Source: Bacillota bacterium (GTDB lineage Bacteria; Bacillota; Sulfobacillia; Sulfobacillales; Sulfobacillaceae). From it: a stretch of 45,919 bases of DNA. Position numbers and translations under genes: made by a program. Location: contig JAPNUR010000026.1 in NCBI GenBank assembly GCA_026627385.1, positions 1 to 45,919 of the forward strand, read 5' to 3'. Shown here piece after piece: positions 26,055 to 34,978 of the stretch. How positions within the stretch are numbered: position 1 is the first letter of the stretch; every line of letters begins with the position of its first letter. The notes below the pieces were generated by a model. The model saw only the letters and a list, made by a program, of their open reading frames with translations. It did not search any database and was not told where the DNA came from.

Positions 26055-26202
26055 CACGAACCCCTTCTAATTCTTTTTTCAGTGCACTGATCCAGCCAAT
26101 TTCCTCCTCCATAAATTCGGCGATTTGAGCCTCAAGTGTCGTCAAGCGTTGCTCTGTTTTCAAGAGACGCGATTTGATATTTCGGTGAATTTCCTCTGGC
26201 AT
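26032..26202 (-). CDS. Small coiled-coil protein, first gene of the operon
   Basis: A 56-aa protein from ATG 26202, almost entirely one amphipathic helix (IKSRLLKTEQRLTTLEAQIA, then WISALKKELEGV). The frame is open upstream to a TTG at 26283, which would give 83 aa, but there is no ribosome site there; the site before 26202 (CGGGG, 7 bases) is also weak, so the start is uncertain. It overlaps the next gene by 23 bases, which supports it being real and co-translated. Not recognised as any family; likely a small partner of the larger coiled-coil protein. Confidence 0.5.
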   Translation of the reverse strand: MPEEIHRNIKSRLLKTEQRLTTLEAQIAEFMEEEIGWISALKKELEGVRDGHPSRR

Positions 26203-26341
26203 CGTCACACCCCGAATCTTAGTCAATTTAATTAATTTTTCTACATGAGATGTCGAAACTCCTGCGAATTTCTGGGAATTCAACGGAGAATTTTGGTAGT
26301 CAGAGGTGTGGGGCTGCTATCTTTTCACTTGCCGTGATGTG

Positions 26342-27154
26342 ATGGACGAGGAACCGCTCTTGCGCCGCGGGTCACGGAGGAATGAGCCGGGGGGAGGATA
26401 TGATTGGGTTTATGAGTCCTATGAGGGCGTTTTTCCGTGCGCGGGGATGCACGGTTTTCGCCCTAACGGCCAGCATTTGGCGAAGTGTCGAACGGTGCGG
26501 ACCAAGATGATACCCACTGTTTCGCGTCAGGCGCCGGACACATGCTTCCGAGCGCGCCTCCTGATCGAAAAGTGGGCAGCGGTATGCGGCGATTGCAAAC
26601 AAAAATTGTTACAGAGTAAACATTCGGCCGTACTCAAACTTCATTTGTACTTATTTCCCGAACCCTACATTGGGTTAATCGATGCTCCGATTGTGCTATT
26701 GGCCTTAAATCCGGGGTTTGATAACGACGATCCTGAATGGCATAAGAACCCGGCAATGCGGAAAGCTGTGGTGGAGAACTTCACGGAAGTGCCCCGACCT
26801 TATCCCTTCTATCCCCTTAATCCCAAGCTGGCCAACTCACCCGTGGCCAAATGGTGGGGAAGATTGTTGGCACCATGGCTTACGAGTGATCCGAAACAAC
26901 GTCAGCAGGTTGCCAACCGTATCCTTGCCGTCGACCTCTTCCCCTATCACTCTCGGCAGTGCGGTGTGGACTTGAGCGACATTCAAACGCTTTACTCCTA
27001 CCGCTACACCTGCGAATTAGTCTCGAATGCCATGGATCGCGGGGCCCTCATTTTGATTTTGAGAAGCGAACGCAATTGGCAAGACGCTGTCCCGAAGCTT
27101 ACGAAATATTCTCGTGTGTATCATCTTACCGTAGGAGGACGATGGTTGTCCTAA
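26342..27154 (+). CDS. Conserved unknown protein with LNPGF motif (possibly uracil-DNA-glycosylase-like), C-terminally frameshifted
   Basis: Divergent from the McrB/Hsp70 operon. The recognisable part begins near residue 80 with FPEPYIGLIDAPIVLLALNP and GFDNDD, continues with PRPYPFYPLNPKLANSPVAK and ILAVDLFPYHSRQCG, and reaches LILILRSERNWQDAVPKL. A nucleotide-binding-like strand followed by N-P-G is reminiscent of the uracil-DNA glycosylase superfamily, but I would not name a function. The start is unclear: ATG 26342 lacks a ribosome site and the first 60 residues look unlike protein. The frame ends at 27154, but family-like sequence (VVLKNPRAYVGRCYDAEAAQ) resumes in another frame up to the TGA at 27240, so a single-base shift near 27130 probably truncates it. 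Confidence 0.55.
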   Translation: MDEEPLLRRGSRRNEPGGGYDWVYESYEGVFPCAGMHGFRPNGQHLAKCRTVRTKMIPTVSRQAPDTCFRARLLIEKWAAVCGDCKQKLLQSKHSAVLKLHLYLFPEPYIGLIDAPIVLLALNPGFDNDDPEWHKNPAMRKAVVENFTEVPRPYPFYPLNPKLANSPVAKWWGRLLAPWLTSDPKQRQQVANRILAVDLFPYHSRQCGVDLSDIQTLYSYRYTCELVSNAMDRGALILILRSERNWQDAVPKLTKYSRVYHLTVGGRWLS

Positions 27155-27240
27155 AAAATCCGCGGGCTTATGTCGGCCGCTGCTACGATGCGGAGGCCGC
27201 CCAGATTTTCTTCACGGCAATTCAAAATCCTTCCCGCTGA

Positions 27241-27667
27241 TGAGCGGACCGTCGCGCTAGAGAATCTTATCGCACGGGTTGTTCATGGTATTCGACATCC
27301 GCATGCTAGACAGTCATGACGATAATATTCGCGTGGCGTTGCCCGCGTCCTTTCGCGGTACTTTCTTCTTAGTCGCAGAACCCGTGCTCATAATGCCCGC
27401 TGTTCGCTGATCCCAATTCTCGGTAGATTACGACAACCTCATGTAAGGTTCAACATGATTCTGCAAATGGGTCCATTTTGATGCTAAAAAAAGAGGAATT
27501 TAGGAGGTCATGTCGAACGCAAATACTGGAAAGTGTCACCTAACAATAAGTGATGTCATGAAGTGATTGTGACGGAGCCCATGAACAACTGCGAGAAAAT
27601 GGGCGCGTGTCGCGGTTGGGAGGCAGTCGCGCAACCGGCCGTTGCAGGAATCGTGCGGAGGTCGATA
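27241..27667. other. Intergenic region before the polysaccharide locus
   Basis: About 430 bases. It must carry the promoter of the glycosyltransferase operon; 27480-27560 is AT-rich, but I find no convincing pair of promoter boxes. An AGGAGG at 27502-27507 stands only two bases before an ATG that opens a 17-codon frame, too close for normal initiation. Confidence 0.4.
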
Positions 27668-28495
27668 ATGGAACAATGGAATCGTACTCTGAACGAGCAT
27701 CGCGAATTCTCGACGGAACTAAGTATTGTGATTCCTGCACATAATGAGGCTCCACATATTGGGAAAACGCTTGCGGCATTAGAGCAGGTGCTTGCCGCGT
27801 GGCGCGCAGAAGTGATCGTGGTGGACGACGGCAGCACCGATTCGACGGTCGAGACGGTGCAGCAATGGATAGCGGGTCACCCCGCGAGCGTCCCGATCCG
27901 GGTAATGTCGTTGGCGCAGAATGTGGGGAAGGGTATGGCGTTATGTTATGGCACGCGGCAATCTCAAGGCCGCTGGGTGGCATGGATTGACGCGGATGGC
28001 GACATTCATCCGCAGGAATTGGTGCCACTGGTAATGCGCGCGAAGGAATATCGGAGCGTGGTAGTGGGATCCAAGCAGGACCAGATTTGGACCATCGCGG
28101 GGATTCCCTGGTGGCGTCGCATCATGAGCCGCACTTTTGCCATAACCGTAAAGGAACTCTATCATCTTCCCATTCACGATACCCAAACAGGATGCAAAGT
28201 GTTCCCTGGGTCGTGGCTGCGTGAGGCCATTGGTGATGTGAACACCCGCGGCTTTTTAATGGATGTGGAAGTGCTGGTGCGGGCGCACCGGGCGGGAATT
28301 CCGCTGGCCGAAATGCCGGTTCAGGTGAATCCCCAGCGCACAGTTGGCCGCATTTCGTTGCGCCATGTACTGCGATCACTGCATGAACTCTGGATCATTC
28401 ACCGACGGCTGAAACCATTGTCCTATGGTACATACCTGCGGTCGGAACCAAGAGTGCCGGCGAAAGGGGTCAGTCATGGATCCATTGGCCGTTAG
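27668..28495 (+). CDS. Family 2 glycosyltransferase, polyprenyl-phosphate hexose synthase-like
   Basis: A 275-aa GT-A enzyme. ATG 27668 has GGAGG (27657-27661) 6 bases upstream; the frame is open from 27563 but without a site. Motifs are LSIVIPAHNEAPHIGKTL at the N-terminus, VVDDGSTDST (51-60), NVGKGMALCYG (85-95), the metal-binding DADGD (108-112) and DTQTGCKVFP, the last typical of dolichol-phosphate mannose/glucose synthase-like proteins. No C-terminal membrane helices follow, so it is the soluble, membrane-associated type. It likely loads a sugar onto undecaprenyl phosphate for the GT-C protein encoded downstream. First gene of the polysaccharide operon. Confidence 0.88.
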   Translation: MEQWNRTLNEHREFSTELSIVIPAHNEAPHIGKTLAALEQVLAAWRAEVIVVDDGSTDSTVETVQQWIAGHPASVPIRVMSLAQNVGKGMALCYGTRQSQGRWVAWIDADGDIHPQELVPLVMRAKEYRSVVVGSKQDQIWTIAGIPWWRRIMSRTFAITVKELYHLPIHDTQTGCKVFPGSWLREAIGDVNTRGFLMDVEVLVRAHRAGIPLAEMPVQVNPQRTVGRISLRHVLRSLHELWIIHRRLKPLSYGTYLRSEPRVPAKGVSHGSIGR

Positions 28496-28543
28496 CGATG
28501 AACGAATAATCAGTGCTCGTGATTGGCCGGTAAGGAGGATTTC

Positions 28544-29662
28544 GTGCGGATCTGCATGTTGAGTTGGCGCGGCTCCACCCACCCCAAGGCTGGCGGGGCC
28601 GAAACCTACACAAAAATGCTGCTGGAGGGTCTTCAGGCGCGGGGTCACGAAGTCTTGTGGTATGTGGGCGATCCAGGGCCTGAGCGGAGGGTCTCCAAAA
28701 CCGTGGGCGGTGTGCCGCTGGTTTACGGCGCCGCGGGTATGCGAGTCTATTGGTCGGGCCACCAATGGATACGGCGCCATGCTGCAGAATTTGACATAGT
28801 GGTAGACCAGTTAAATACTTTTGGATTTTTGGCTCCTGCGGTTACCAAGCCGGTGGTAGCGCTCATCCATCAGTTGGCCATGGATGTCTGGGACTATGAA
28901 TGTCCTCCGGGAATAAGCCAGGCTGGGCGACTCATAGAGCAGTGGGTCTTACGCCAGTATCGACACACCCCCTTTGTCACCGTCTCGCCCAGTACCCTGA
29001 CCGACTTGCGCGCCCACGGATGGAACGGACCGGGAGCGGTGATTCCGAACGTCTTAGAATCTGTCGCTCCTCGGGTGGGCGGAACGCGGGCACCTAATCC
29101 GACATTGGTGTTTTTGGGCCGCTTTGCCAGCCGTGCCAAGCGGCTGGATCACGCGGTGGCGATCTTTCGCCGAGTCCGTCGGACGATTCCTACGGCGCAG
29201 TTGTGGGTGATAGGGCGGGGGCAGCCGCCGCGGTGGCTGCATCGCGAACCGGGCGTGACGATTTACGCGAACGTCTCCGCCGAAGAACGCGATGCACTGC
29301 TTGCATCGGCGTGGGGTCTGATCGCCACGTCGGTTCGCGAAGGCTGGGGCCGTATGGTGATGGAAGCTGCGGCGCAGGGAACGCCGGCCGTCGTGTACGA
29401 TGTGCCAGGGCTGAGGGATGCGGTGGTTTCCGAGGAAACAGGCATCATTGTTCCCCCAAAGGTCGATATTGCAGCGGCGGCAATTTTATGTCTGTGGCGC
29501 AATCCCGTCCTAATGCAGCAACTAGGCGAAGCTGCGCTATGCCATGTGAGTCGTACGGGACGTACGCAATTTATCGCAGGATGGGAAGCGGTGCTGCAAG
29601 ACGTTATTCGGAAAAGCAATTTGGAAACAAGAAGGGTAGGGACACACAGTGCGTTGGGTTAA
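28544..29662 (+). CDS. Family 4 glycosyltransferase
   Basis: A 372-aa GT-B enzyme that transfers a sugar from a nucleotide donor. GTG 28544 is preceded by AAGGAGG (28532-28538). The acceptor-domain loop HPKAGGAETYTKML is near the N-terminus, the donor half starts with LVFLGRFASRAKRLDHAV, and the E-x7-E motif of retaining GT4 enzymes is seen in REGWGRMVMEAAAQGTPAVV followed by YDVPGLRDAV. It follows the GT2 gene by 48 bases, and its end overlaps the wall-binding protein gene by 14 bases. Product and linkage are unknown. Confidence 0.9.
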   Translation: MRICMLSWRGSTHPKAGGAETYTKMLLEGLQARGHEVLWYVGDPGPERRVSKTVGGVPLVYGAAGMRVYWSGHQWIRRHAAEFDIVVDQLNTFGFLAPAVTKPVVALIHQLAMDVWDYECPPGISQAGRLIEQWVLRQYRHTPFVTVSPSTLTDLRAHGWNGPGAVIPNVLESVAPRVGGTRAPNPTLVFLGRFASRAKRLDHAVAIFRRVRRTIPTAQLWVIGRGQPPRWLHREPGVTIYANVSAEERDALLASAWGLIATSVREGWGRMVMEAAAQGTPAVVYDVPGLRDAVVSEETGIIVPPKVDIAAAAILCLWRNPVLMQQLGEAALCHVSRTGRTQFIAGWEAVLQDVIRKSNLETRRVGTHSALG

Positions 29663-31136
29663 TGCACAGTCTATTCGCTGGGCTCTCACGGGGGCCGCTG
29701 GTGTTTCGCTGGTTATCGGAGGACTTTCTGGCGGGTTTCAAGCTTTGCCTACGGTGTTTGGGCAAGTGATTGATGACAGCGTGCCTGTGGTCACCGGGCA
29801 AGTACCGCCTGTCAAAACAACCACCATTCACTTGGCGGATAGCAGCGCCCGCGGGACGGTAACGATACCGGCCCATGCGTTGAGTCAACCCTTTAAGGTA
29901 TATGCCTCACTAACGACGTTCTTACCGAAAACGGTCGGTAAGTTGCCCCGTGTACTTCAAGTCGTGACGGTAACGGCAGCAAACAAGGCGCATCAGCCGG
30001 TCAACTATTTTGCTCGGCCCATTCAAATTCACCTGCAGCTCAGTCAACCTCTGAAAACACCCATTGTCGCCGTATTCTGGAACGCCTTGCTAGGCCGTTG
30101 GCAGCCGTTTCCGGACATTACGGTCCACGGTGCGACTGTGTCGTTTGACACCAAGCACTTTACCGTGGTGGCGGTTGCTCCGGCGCATGGCATTGCCTTG
30201 TTGCAGCGTCTTGGGACTGCCAACGATGTAGGTACCGCCGCCTTGTTGTCCCTAGCCGCCTATCCGGATGGGGCGTCCTCGGCGGTCTTGGTGAATGCAG
30301 CGGATCCAGGGACAGCCTTGGTCTCTCTCGAGCTTGCGGGTGCTAACCAATCTCCGCTGCTGTATACCGGAGCCACGACGCTCCCGACCATGGACCTCAC
30401 TATGTTGCGAGCCATGCATGTTCACACCGTGTATTTGGTGGGTGGGCCGCGGGTAGTCAGCCCGGCGCTTGCGAGGGAGTTGACGCGGCAAGGCTATCAA
30501 GTCGTGCGGGACTTTGCTGGGCGTTCGCTCGCCAGCACGGCCCTCCTGGTGAACCAGTATGTGATGGCCAATCGGTTGAGCTCGGCTAATACCGTCTACG
30601 TGGTGGGCAACTCGGCCATCAATGCCGCGGTCGCAGCGGGAGTCAGCATTTACGGCAACGCGGCACCCGTCGTGCCGGTGAGTCCCAATCAAACACGACT
30701 CTCGGCTCTTGAAGTGGCGACGCTGATGCAAGAGCACATTCATCACGTGGTGGTGCTGGGCAACATCCATCAGGTCAGTGCAGGGGTGTATCATCAATTG
30801 GTCGGTGTCTTTGGCGACACGGAGGTCCAACGCGTGGCTGGTTCAACAGCGTTTCAAACCAACGCGGAAGTCGACGCGAGTCAATATCCTGCACCGGTTG
30901 GGGTGGTGGCGGCCAACGGGACGAATACGACGGGCCTCATGGACGGTCTGGCGGCGGCGCCCCTCGCCTGGATGAATGGCGTGCCCATTGTGGTGACCAA
31001 TCGTTCGGCATTGACGAGGCCAGTGGCGACTTACTTGCATGATCGCGTGTTGCATGCTGGTTGGTTAGTCGGTGGAGTGCCTAGCCTTAACTTCAGCGTG
31101 TTCAAAGCCATTGCCTACTATGTCGTAGCACCGTAA
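29649..31136 (+). CDS. Secreted protein with cell-wall-binding repeat 2 domains
   Basis: A 495-aa exported protein. GTG 29649 lies 7 bases after AAGGGTAGGG and overlaps the preceding gene by 14 bases. Residues about 9-38 form a signal peptide or anchor (IRWALTGAAGVSLVIGGLSG). Residues 60-180 are a beta-rich domain. From about 200 on there are three tandem CW_binding_2-like units (YPDGASSAVLVNAADPGTAL, then VHTVYLVGGPRVVSPALARE; HHVVVLGNIHQVSAGVY; GVVAANGTNTTGLMDGLAAA, then GWLVGGVPSLN), the module that binds anionic wall polymers in Clostridia and related groups. Its place inside a glycosyltransferase operon suggests that it docks on the very glycan the locus makes. Confidence 0.85.
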   Translation: MRWVNAQSIRWALTGAAGVSLVIGGLSGGFQALPTVFGQVIDDSVPVVTGQVPPVKTTTIHLADSSARGTVTIPAHALSQPFKVYASLTTFLPKTVGKLPRVLQVVTVTAANKAHQPVNYFARPIQIHLQLSQPLKTPIVAVFWNALLGRWQPFPDITVHGATVSFDTKHFTVVAVAPAHGIALLQRLGTANDVGTAALLSLAAYPDGASSAVLVNAADPGTALVSLELAGANQSPLLYTGATTLPTMDLTMLRAMHVHTVYLVGGPRVVSPALARELTRQGYQVVRDFAGRSLASTALLVNQYVMANRLSSANTVYVVGNSAINAAVAAGVSIYGNAAPVVPVSPNQTRLSALEVATLMQEHIHHVVVLGNIHQVSAGVYHQLVGVFGDTEVQRVAGSTAFQTNAEVDASQYPAPVGVVAANGTNTTGLMDGLAAAPLAWMNGVPIVVTNRSALTRPVATYLHDRVLHAGWLVGGVPSLNFSVFKAIAYYVVAP

Positions 31137-31154
31137 TTGGCGGGAGAGTGAGGC

Positions 31155-34100
31155 ATGTCGCAGGAAGTGCAGCGTATCGTGCAACAACCGTCGACAGTCC
31201 CGGAACCCCGCGTCAGTACCAGAGTCAAAGACACCTGGCGTTCATGGATTCAGCGTGAGGCCACGCTGTACGTGGCGGTCGGACTCGTGCTCGCCCTCGT
31301 CGCAATTCGCGCCTTTTGGCGGTCGGGATACATAGCCGGCGGTGACTTTTGGCCGGGGACGGCGATGCCACATAACCAGGTGCTCACCCAGGATTTGCAA
31401 CTCTGGGGCACAAGCACAACCGGATTTGGATCGCCACAATACAATCCGACAGGCGTGTTCTGGGGCGTATTTCAATCTGTGTTCCTACGTCTGGGAATAC
31501 CAGGGCCGCACGTGGAGTTTCTGACCCTGGCCGTGCCGTTTGTAGCCGAAGGATTGGCGATAATCTGGCTTGCCCGCACGCTATTTCCCTCGCAGCGACT
31601 CGTCGCCCTGGCTGGCGGCCTGGCGTTGCCGTTATCGCTCTACAGTGCTTTGACGGTGACCAATTACGACTGGACGTTTGCCATGGCCTACTTTGCCGGC
31701 AGTGCCGCGTGGATTTGGCGCCGCGCCCAGCATCCCGTGGCGTGGTGGCTATGGGCGATCGAGATCGGGATCGCGAGTCTTGGACTTATGGTCTTGGTTA
31801 GCCCGCCGCCGTTGGCCGTGTGGACGTTGGCATGGATGCTGCTATGGGGGCTGGTCGGCGCATTTCACTTTCGGCAAGGCCGCAAGTTGTGGGGCGGGGC
31901 GCTCGGGGGCGGTGTCCTAGCGCTGGGGCTGAACGCGTGGTGGCTGTATGCAGCCCATCTGACGCTTTATGGATCGGGCAGTTCGGTGCAGCAAACGTTC
32001 GTGAATCCTTTTCAGTGGGGGTGGGTCGACCAGAGGGCAAGCCTCGTAAATTTACTGAGCATGCAAGGATTCTGGAGCTGGCCCCAAGTCATTTACTACC
32101 GGTGGGCTGTGGTCATGGGGCATGGGGTTTTACATTGGTCCCTGTATTTGCCAACATTTTTGGCGTTGGTAGGTTTGCTCTGGCATTCCGCGTATCGTTT
32201 TGAGAAAGGGATACTGACCTTAGTGGCGGGGATCTCGCTATGGGTGGCGCAGGGGCTTCATGCACCCTTGGGGGACATTAACGCGTGGCTTTACCTTCAT
32301 GTTCCCTTTTACTGGCTCTTGCGCGACCCGCAAGTAGAAGCTGACATTACGCTCTACCTCGCCCTGATCTTGCTTGCCGGCGTAGGGGTGGAAGTCTTGG
32401 TGCGAGCGGCTGTCATCGGAGTGAAGGCGATAAAACCGGCGGTTTGCGGCGTGCCGGGCGGGCGATTGTGGAACTGGGTAAGACGCCCCCCTACCTGGGA
32501 GGATGACGCCGTGCGAGCGGGGACGGCTCTCTTGATGACGGGTGCCCTGACACTAGGCGGCTATGCTTTGTACACGGGTCAGATCATTCCGGCGCGGACC
32601 CTGAACGGCGCCGCGTCCCCGGTTGTACACGTTCCGTCATACTGGATGCGTCTTGCCGGCTACCTGAATCGGCGGGCCGGATACCAGAAGATTTTGTTGC
32701 TGCCCAACGACGATTTTTACCAAATGCCATATCGCTGGGGCTACTATGGGACGGATGCTGTGGCTGCAACCTTTTTGCGCAATCCTGTGTTTGTCTTGGA
32801 CCCCGGGCCCGGTGGGTACTTAGGGCCGTCCGGAGCCAATGACGCGTTCCAGCAACAGCTTGAAACCGCCTTATCTACCCCAGGCAACCATCATCTCGTC
32901 CCATTGCTGCGGGCCCTCAACATCGGATGGATTGTCGAGCGGGGCGACATCGTGTGGAATTTTCCCGAACGTCGCATTCTTTCGCCGACGACTATCCACA
33001 CTGCATTGACTGCGGAACCCGGATTGCGCCTCGCGCGACGCTTTGGACCCCTCACCGTGTACCGCGTAGGGCCGCCGGGAACTCCGGTCCAGGAATATAC
33101 CGCGGCGGGGCGATGGTTGTCGGGCTCTGCCCCACCGCTGGTTACCGTGGCGGAAGTGACGCATGAGGGTATTCCGTGGGTACCCAGGGGACTCAAGCAC
33201 CCGCGCACAGGCCCCGAGGGCCTCGGCATGGGTGCTTCGGTTCTTCTCCCTCCTGCCGTGACCTTGCCCAAGGCGGGAATGCTAGTGGTGGTGCCGAAAA
33301 CTGTGGCGATCACCGCGCGCTGGGTGACACCAGGGCGGGTGAATGTGGGGTTGCAGGGCCCCACCATCATGATTGGAGATACGCGATTTCAGTGGCAACA
33401 GAGTGTCACACTAACCGCTCCCCTGCCGCACCGAGGACGGTGGGCCGTTCAGGTGGGATCGCTGATGTTCACGGCTCCTAACCGCCCGATGCGAGTAGGC
33501 GTCTCCGTGCTACTCGGGACATGGTCGGTGCCAGGGGATGGAAGTCGGGTTACCGAACCTGTGGAACTCTGGGAAAGCCCTGGAGCGAATATGTTAGCCG
33601 GCAAGGCCTGGAGTCCAGTGGGGGATTGCAACGCCTACAATCGTGCCACTTTACGGCAAGCAGGCATTTCTGCCCATCGCTTCAGTGTCACAGGGGTGGT
33701 GCTGAAGGCCCGGACGCATGCCGCGTGCGTGGCGGATGGTACCATCCTTTACGGAAGTGCTGGTGTGGCTGATGCATTAGTGCAGGTTGAGGGGCAGTAT
33801 CAGGCAGAGGTACCGCCACAGATGCAAGTGGTTTGGAATGGACAATCGGTTGGTACCGTCGTAGGAAGCGCGACCAAGGGGTGGCAAACCTTGCAACAAT
33901 GGATCCCGATCGAAGGCTCGGGCACGCTTCAAGTATTCACCTATGCCTACGGCCAAAACAACGGCCGCGCCACGGTGGATGCGTATCAAAGCCCCGCGGT
34001 CTGGGTGTTTCGGCCTATGGGAGGCGGATTTCTTTCGATTCAACCGCACCGCTATCGCACGCCGTCCGGCGTCATGAGGGTCCGCTATGCCTCCCCGCCG

Positions 34101-34952
34101 TCGTCCAATTTGATCCACGACGCGAATTTCCGGCATGGGTTGTGGAGCGTACCGTTTAACGCCGATGCTGCACTACCCTTGACGAATGCCCAGGCAGGGC
34201 TCGTAGCCCAGCCGCTTTCGGGGCACATGGGTGGGATTAGCCTGGCGGCGCGGTTTGATGGCGTGGGCGAAGCGCAGACCATCAATGGAATTGCGGGCGC
34301 AACATTGCAGCTCTCGTTGCAAGCCCGCGCGGTTCAGGGGAGTCCGCCGACGGTGGTCCTCCTGGATCCGCACAATCAGGCCTTATGGTCAAGCAGTTTT
34401 GCGGCAACAGGCACCCCTCAATGGCAAACCGCACGCGCCACGATTCACGTGCCGGCCTCCGTCTCTCGTGCCACGTTGATTTTGTATGCGTATGGCAACG
34501 GTGTTCAAACGGTCGACCAATATCGGGACCTGCGGCTCATCCAATGGCCGGCGGGACCTGCGCAGTTGACATGGATAGGATTGGGGGCAGGTTCGCACCT
34601 GATACCGAACGCAATCAAACCAGAAGGGCCGATGAGCTACCGTGTTGCCCTCTCTTCAAAGGCACGTCTTGTGGTGCTGGATGAGTCCTACAGCAGCGGA
34701 TGGGGGATATTCACAGATCGCGGCCGGGAAGTGCGCTGGCGGCATGTGTTGGTCGATGGATGGCTTAATGGGTGGATAGTGCCGGGGAGTCAACGGGGTC
34801 TATATTTGCTGGAATACGAGCCTTGGAACCTCTACCGTCGTCTCCAATGGATAGCCCTGGCCATCATGGTAGGCCTAGCTACCCTGGGCGGGGTTTTGCT
34901 GCTACAGCGGTTAAGGCCAAAGCGGGGTCGTGTCGCAACGGCTAGTGGCTGA
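31155..34952 (+). CDS. Very large membrane protein, probable GT-C glycosyltransferase with extracellular beta domains
   Basis: A 1265-aa polytopic protein. ATG 31155 follows GGGAGAG. Residues about 35-58 are the first membrane helix, followed by the conserved extracytoplasmic loop AGGDFWPGTAMPHNQVL and PQYNPTGVFWG, reminiscent of AftD/DUF3367-type arabinofuranosyltransferases and other GT-C enzymes that use polyprenyl-phosphate sugars. About 10-12 hydrophobic segments occur before residue 480. Residues 480-1215 are soluble, beta-rich and probably extracellular, with carbohydrate-binding-like jelly-roll stretches (LIHDANFRHGLWSVPFNADA, ATLQLSLQARAVQGSPPTVV). A final membrane helix lies near 1230 (WIALAIMVGLATLGGVLLL) with a basic tail. 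It probably adds sugars to the exported glycan using lipid-linked donors from the upstream GT2. Family placement is tentative. Confidence 0.75.
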   Translation: MSQEVQRIVQQPSTVPEPRVSTRVKDTWRSWIQREATLYVAVGLVLALVAIRAFWRSGYIAGGDFWPGTAMPHNQVLTQDLQLWGTSTTGFGSPQYNPTGVFWGVFQSVFLRLGIPGPHVEFLTLAVPFVAEGLAIIWLARTLFPSQRLVALAGGLALPLSLYSALTVTNYDWTFAMAYFAGSAAWIWRRAQHPVAWWLWAIEIGIASLGLMVLVSPPPLAVWTLAWMLLWGLVGAFHFRQGRKLWGGALGGGVLALGLNAWWLYAAHLTLYGSGSSVQQTFVNPFQWGWVDQRASLVNLLSMQGFWSWPQVIYYRWAVVMGHGVLHWSLYLPTFLALVGLLWHSAYRFEKGILTLVAGISLWVAQGLHAPLGDINAWLYLHVPFYWLLRDPQVEADITLYLALILLAGVGVEVLVRAAVIGVKAIKPAVCGVPGGRLWNWVRRPPTWEDDAVRAGTALLMTGALTLGGYALYTGQIIPARTLNGAASPVVHVPSYWMRLAGYLNRRAGYQKILLLPNDDFYQMPYRWGYYGTDAVAATFLRNPVFVLDPGPGGYLGPSGANDAFQQQLETALSTPGNHHLVPLLRALNIGWIVERGDIVWNFPERRILSPTTIHTALTAEPGLRLARRFGPLTVYRVGPPGTPVQEYTAAGRWLSGSAPPLVTVAEVTHEGIPWVPRGLKHPRTGPEGLGMGASVLLPPAVTLPKAGMLVVVPKTVAITARWVTPGRVNVGLQGPTIMIGDTRFQWQQSVTLTAPLPHRGRWAVQVGSLMFTAPNRPMRVGVSVLLGTWSVPGDGSRVTEPVELWESPGANMLAGKAWSPVGDCNAYNRATLRQAGISAHRFSVTGVVLKARTHAACVADGTILYGSAGVADALVQVEGQYQAEVPPQMQVVWNGQSVGTVVGSATKGWQTLQQWIPIEGSGTLQVFTYAYGQNNGRATVDAYQSPAVWVFRPMGGGFLSIQPHRYRTPSGVMRVRYASPPSSNLIHDANFRHGLWSVPFNADAALPLTNAQAGLVAQPLSGHMGGISLAARFDGVGEAQTINGIAGATLQLSLQARAVQGSPPTVVLLDPHNQALWSSSFAATGTPQWQTARATIHVPASVSRATLILYAYGNGVQTVDQYRDLRLIQWPAGPAQLTWIGLGAGSHLIPNAIKPEGPMSYRVALSSKARLVVLDESYSSGWGIFTDRGREVRWRHVLVDGWLNGWIVPGSQRGLYLLEYEPWNLYRRLQWIALAIMVGLATLGGVLLLQRLRPKRGRVATASG

Positions 34953-34978
34953 CAATTGTATGTAAGAAGGGGGGCATC

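Noticed and set aside
27510-27563. 17-codon frame after AGGAGG
   Set aside because: The ribosome site is only two bases from the ATG, and the peptide has no recognisable content.
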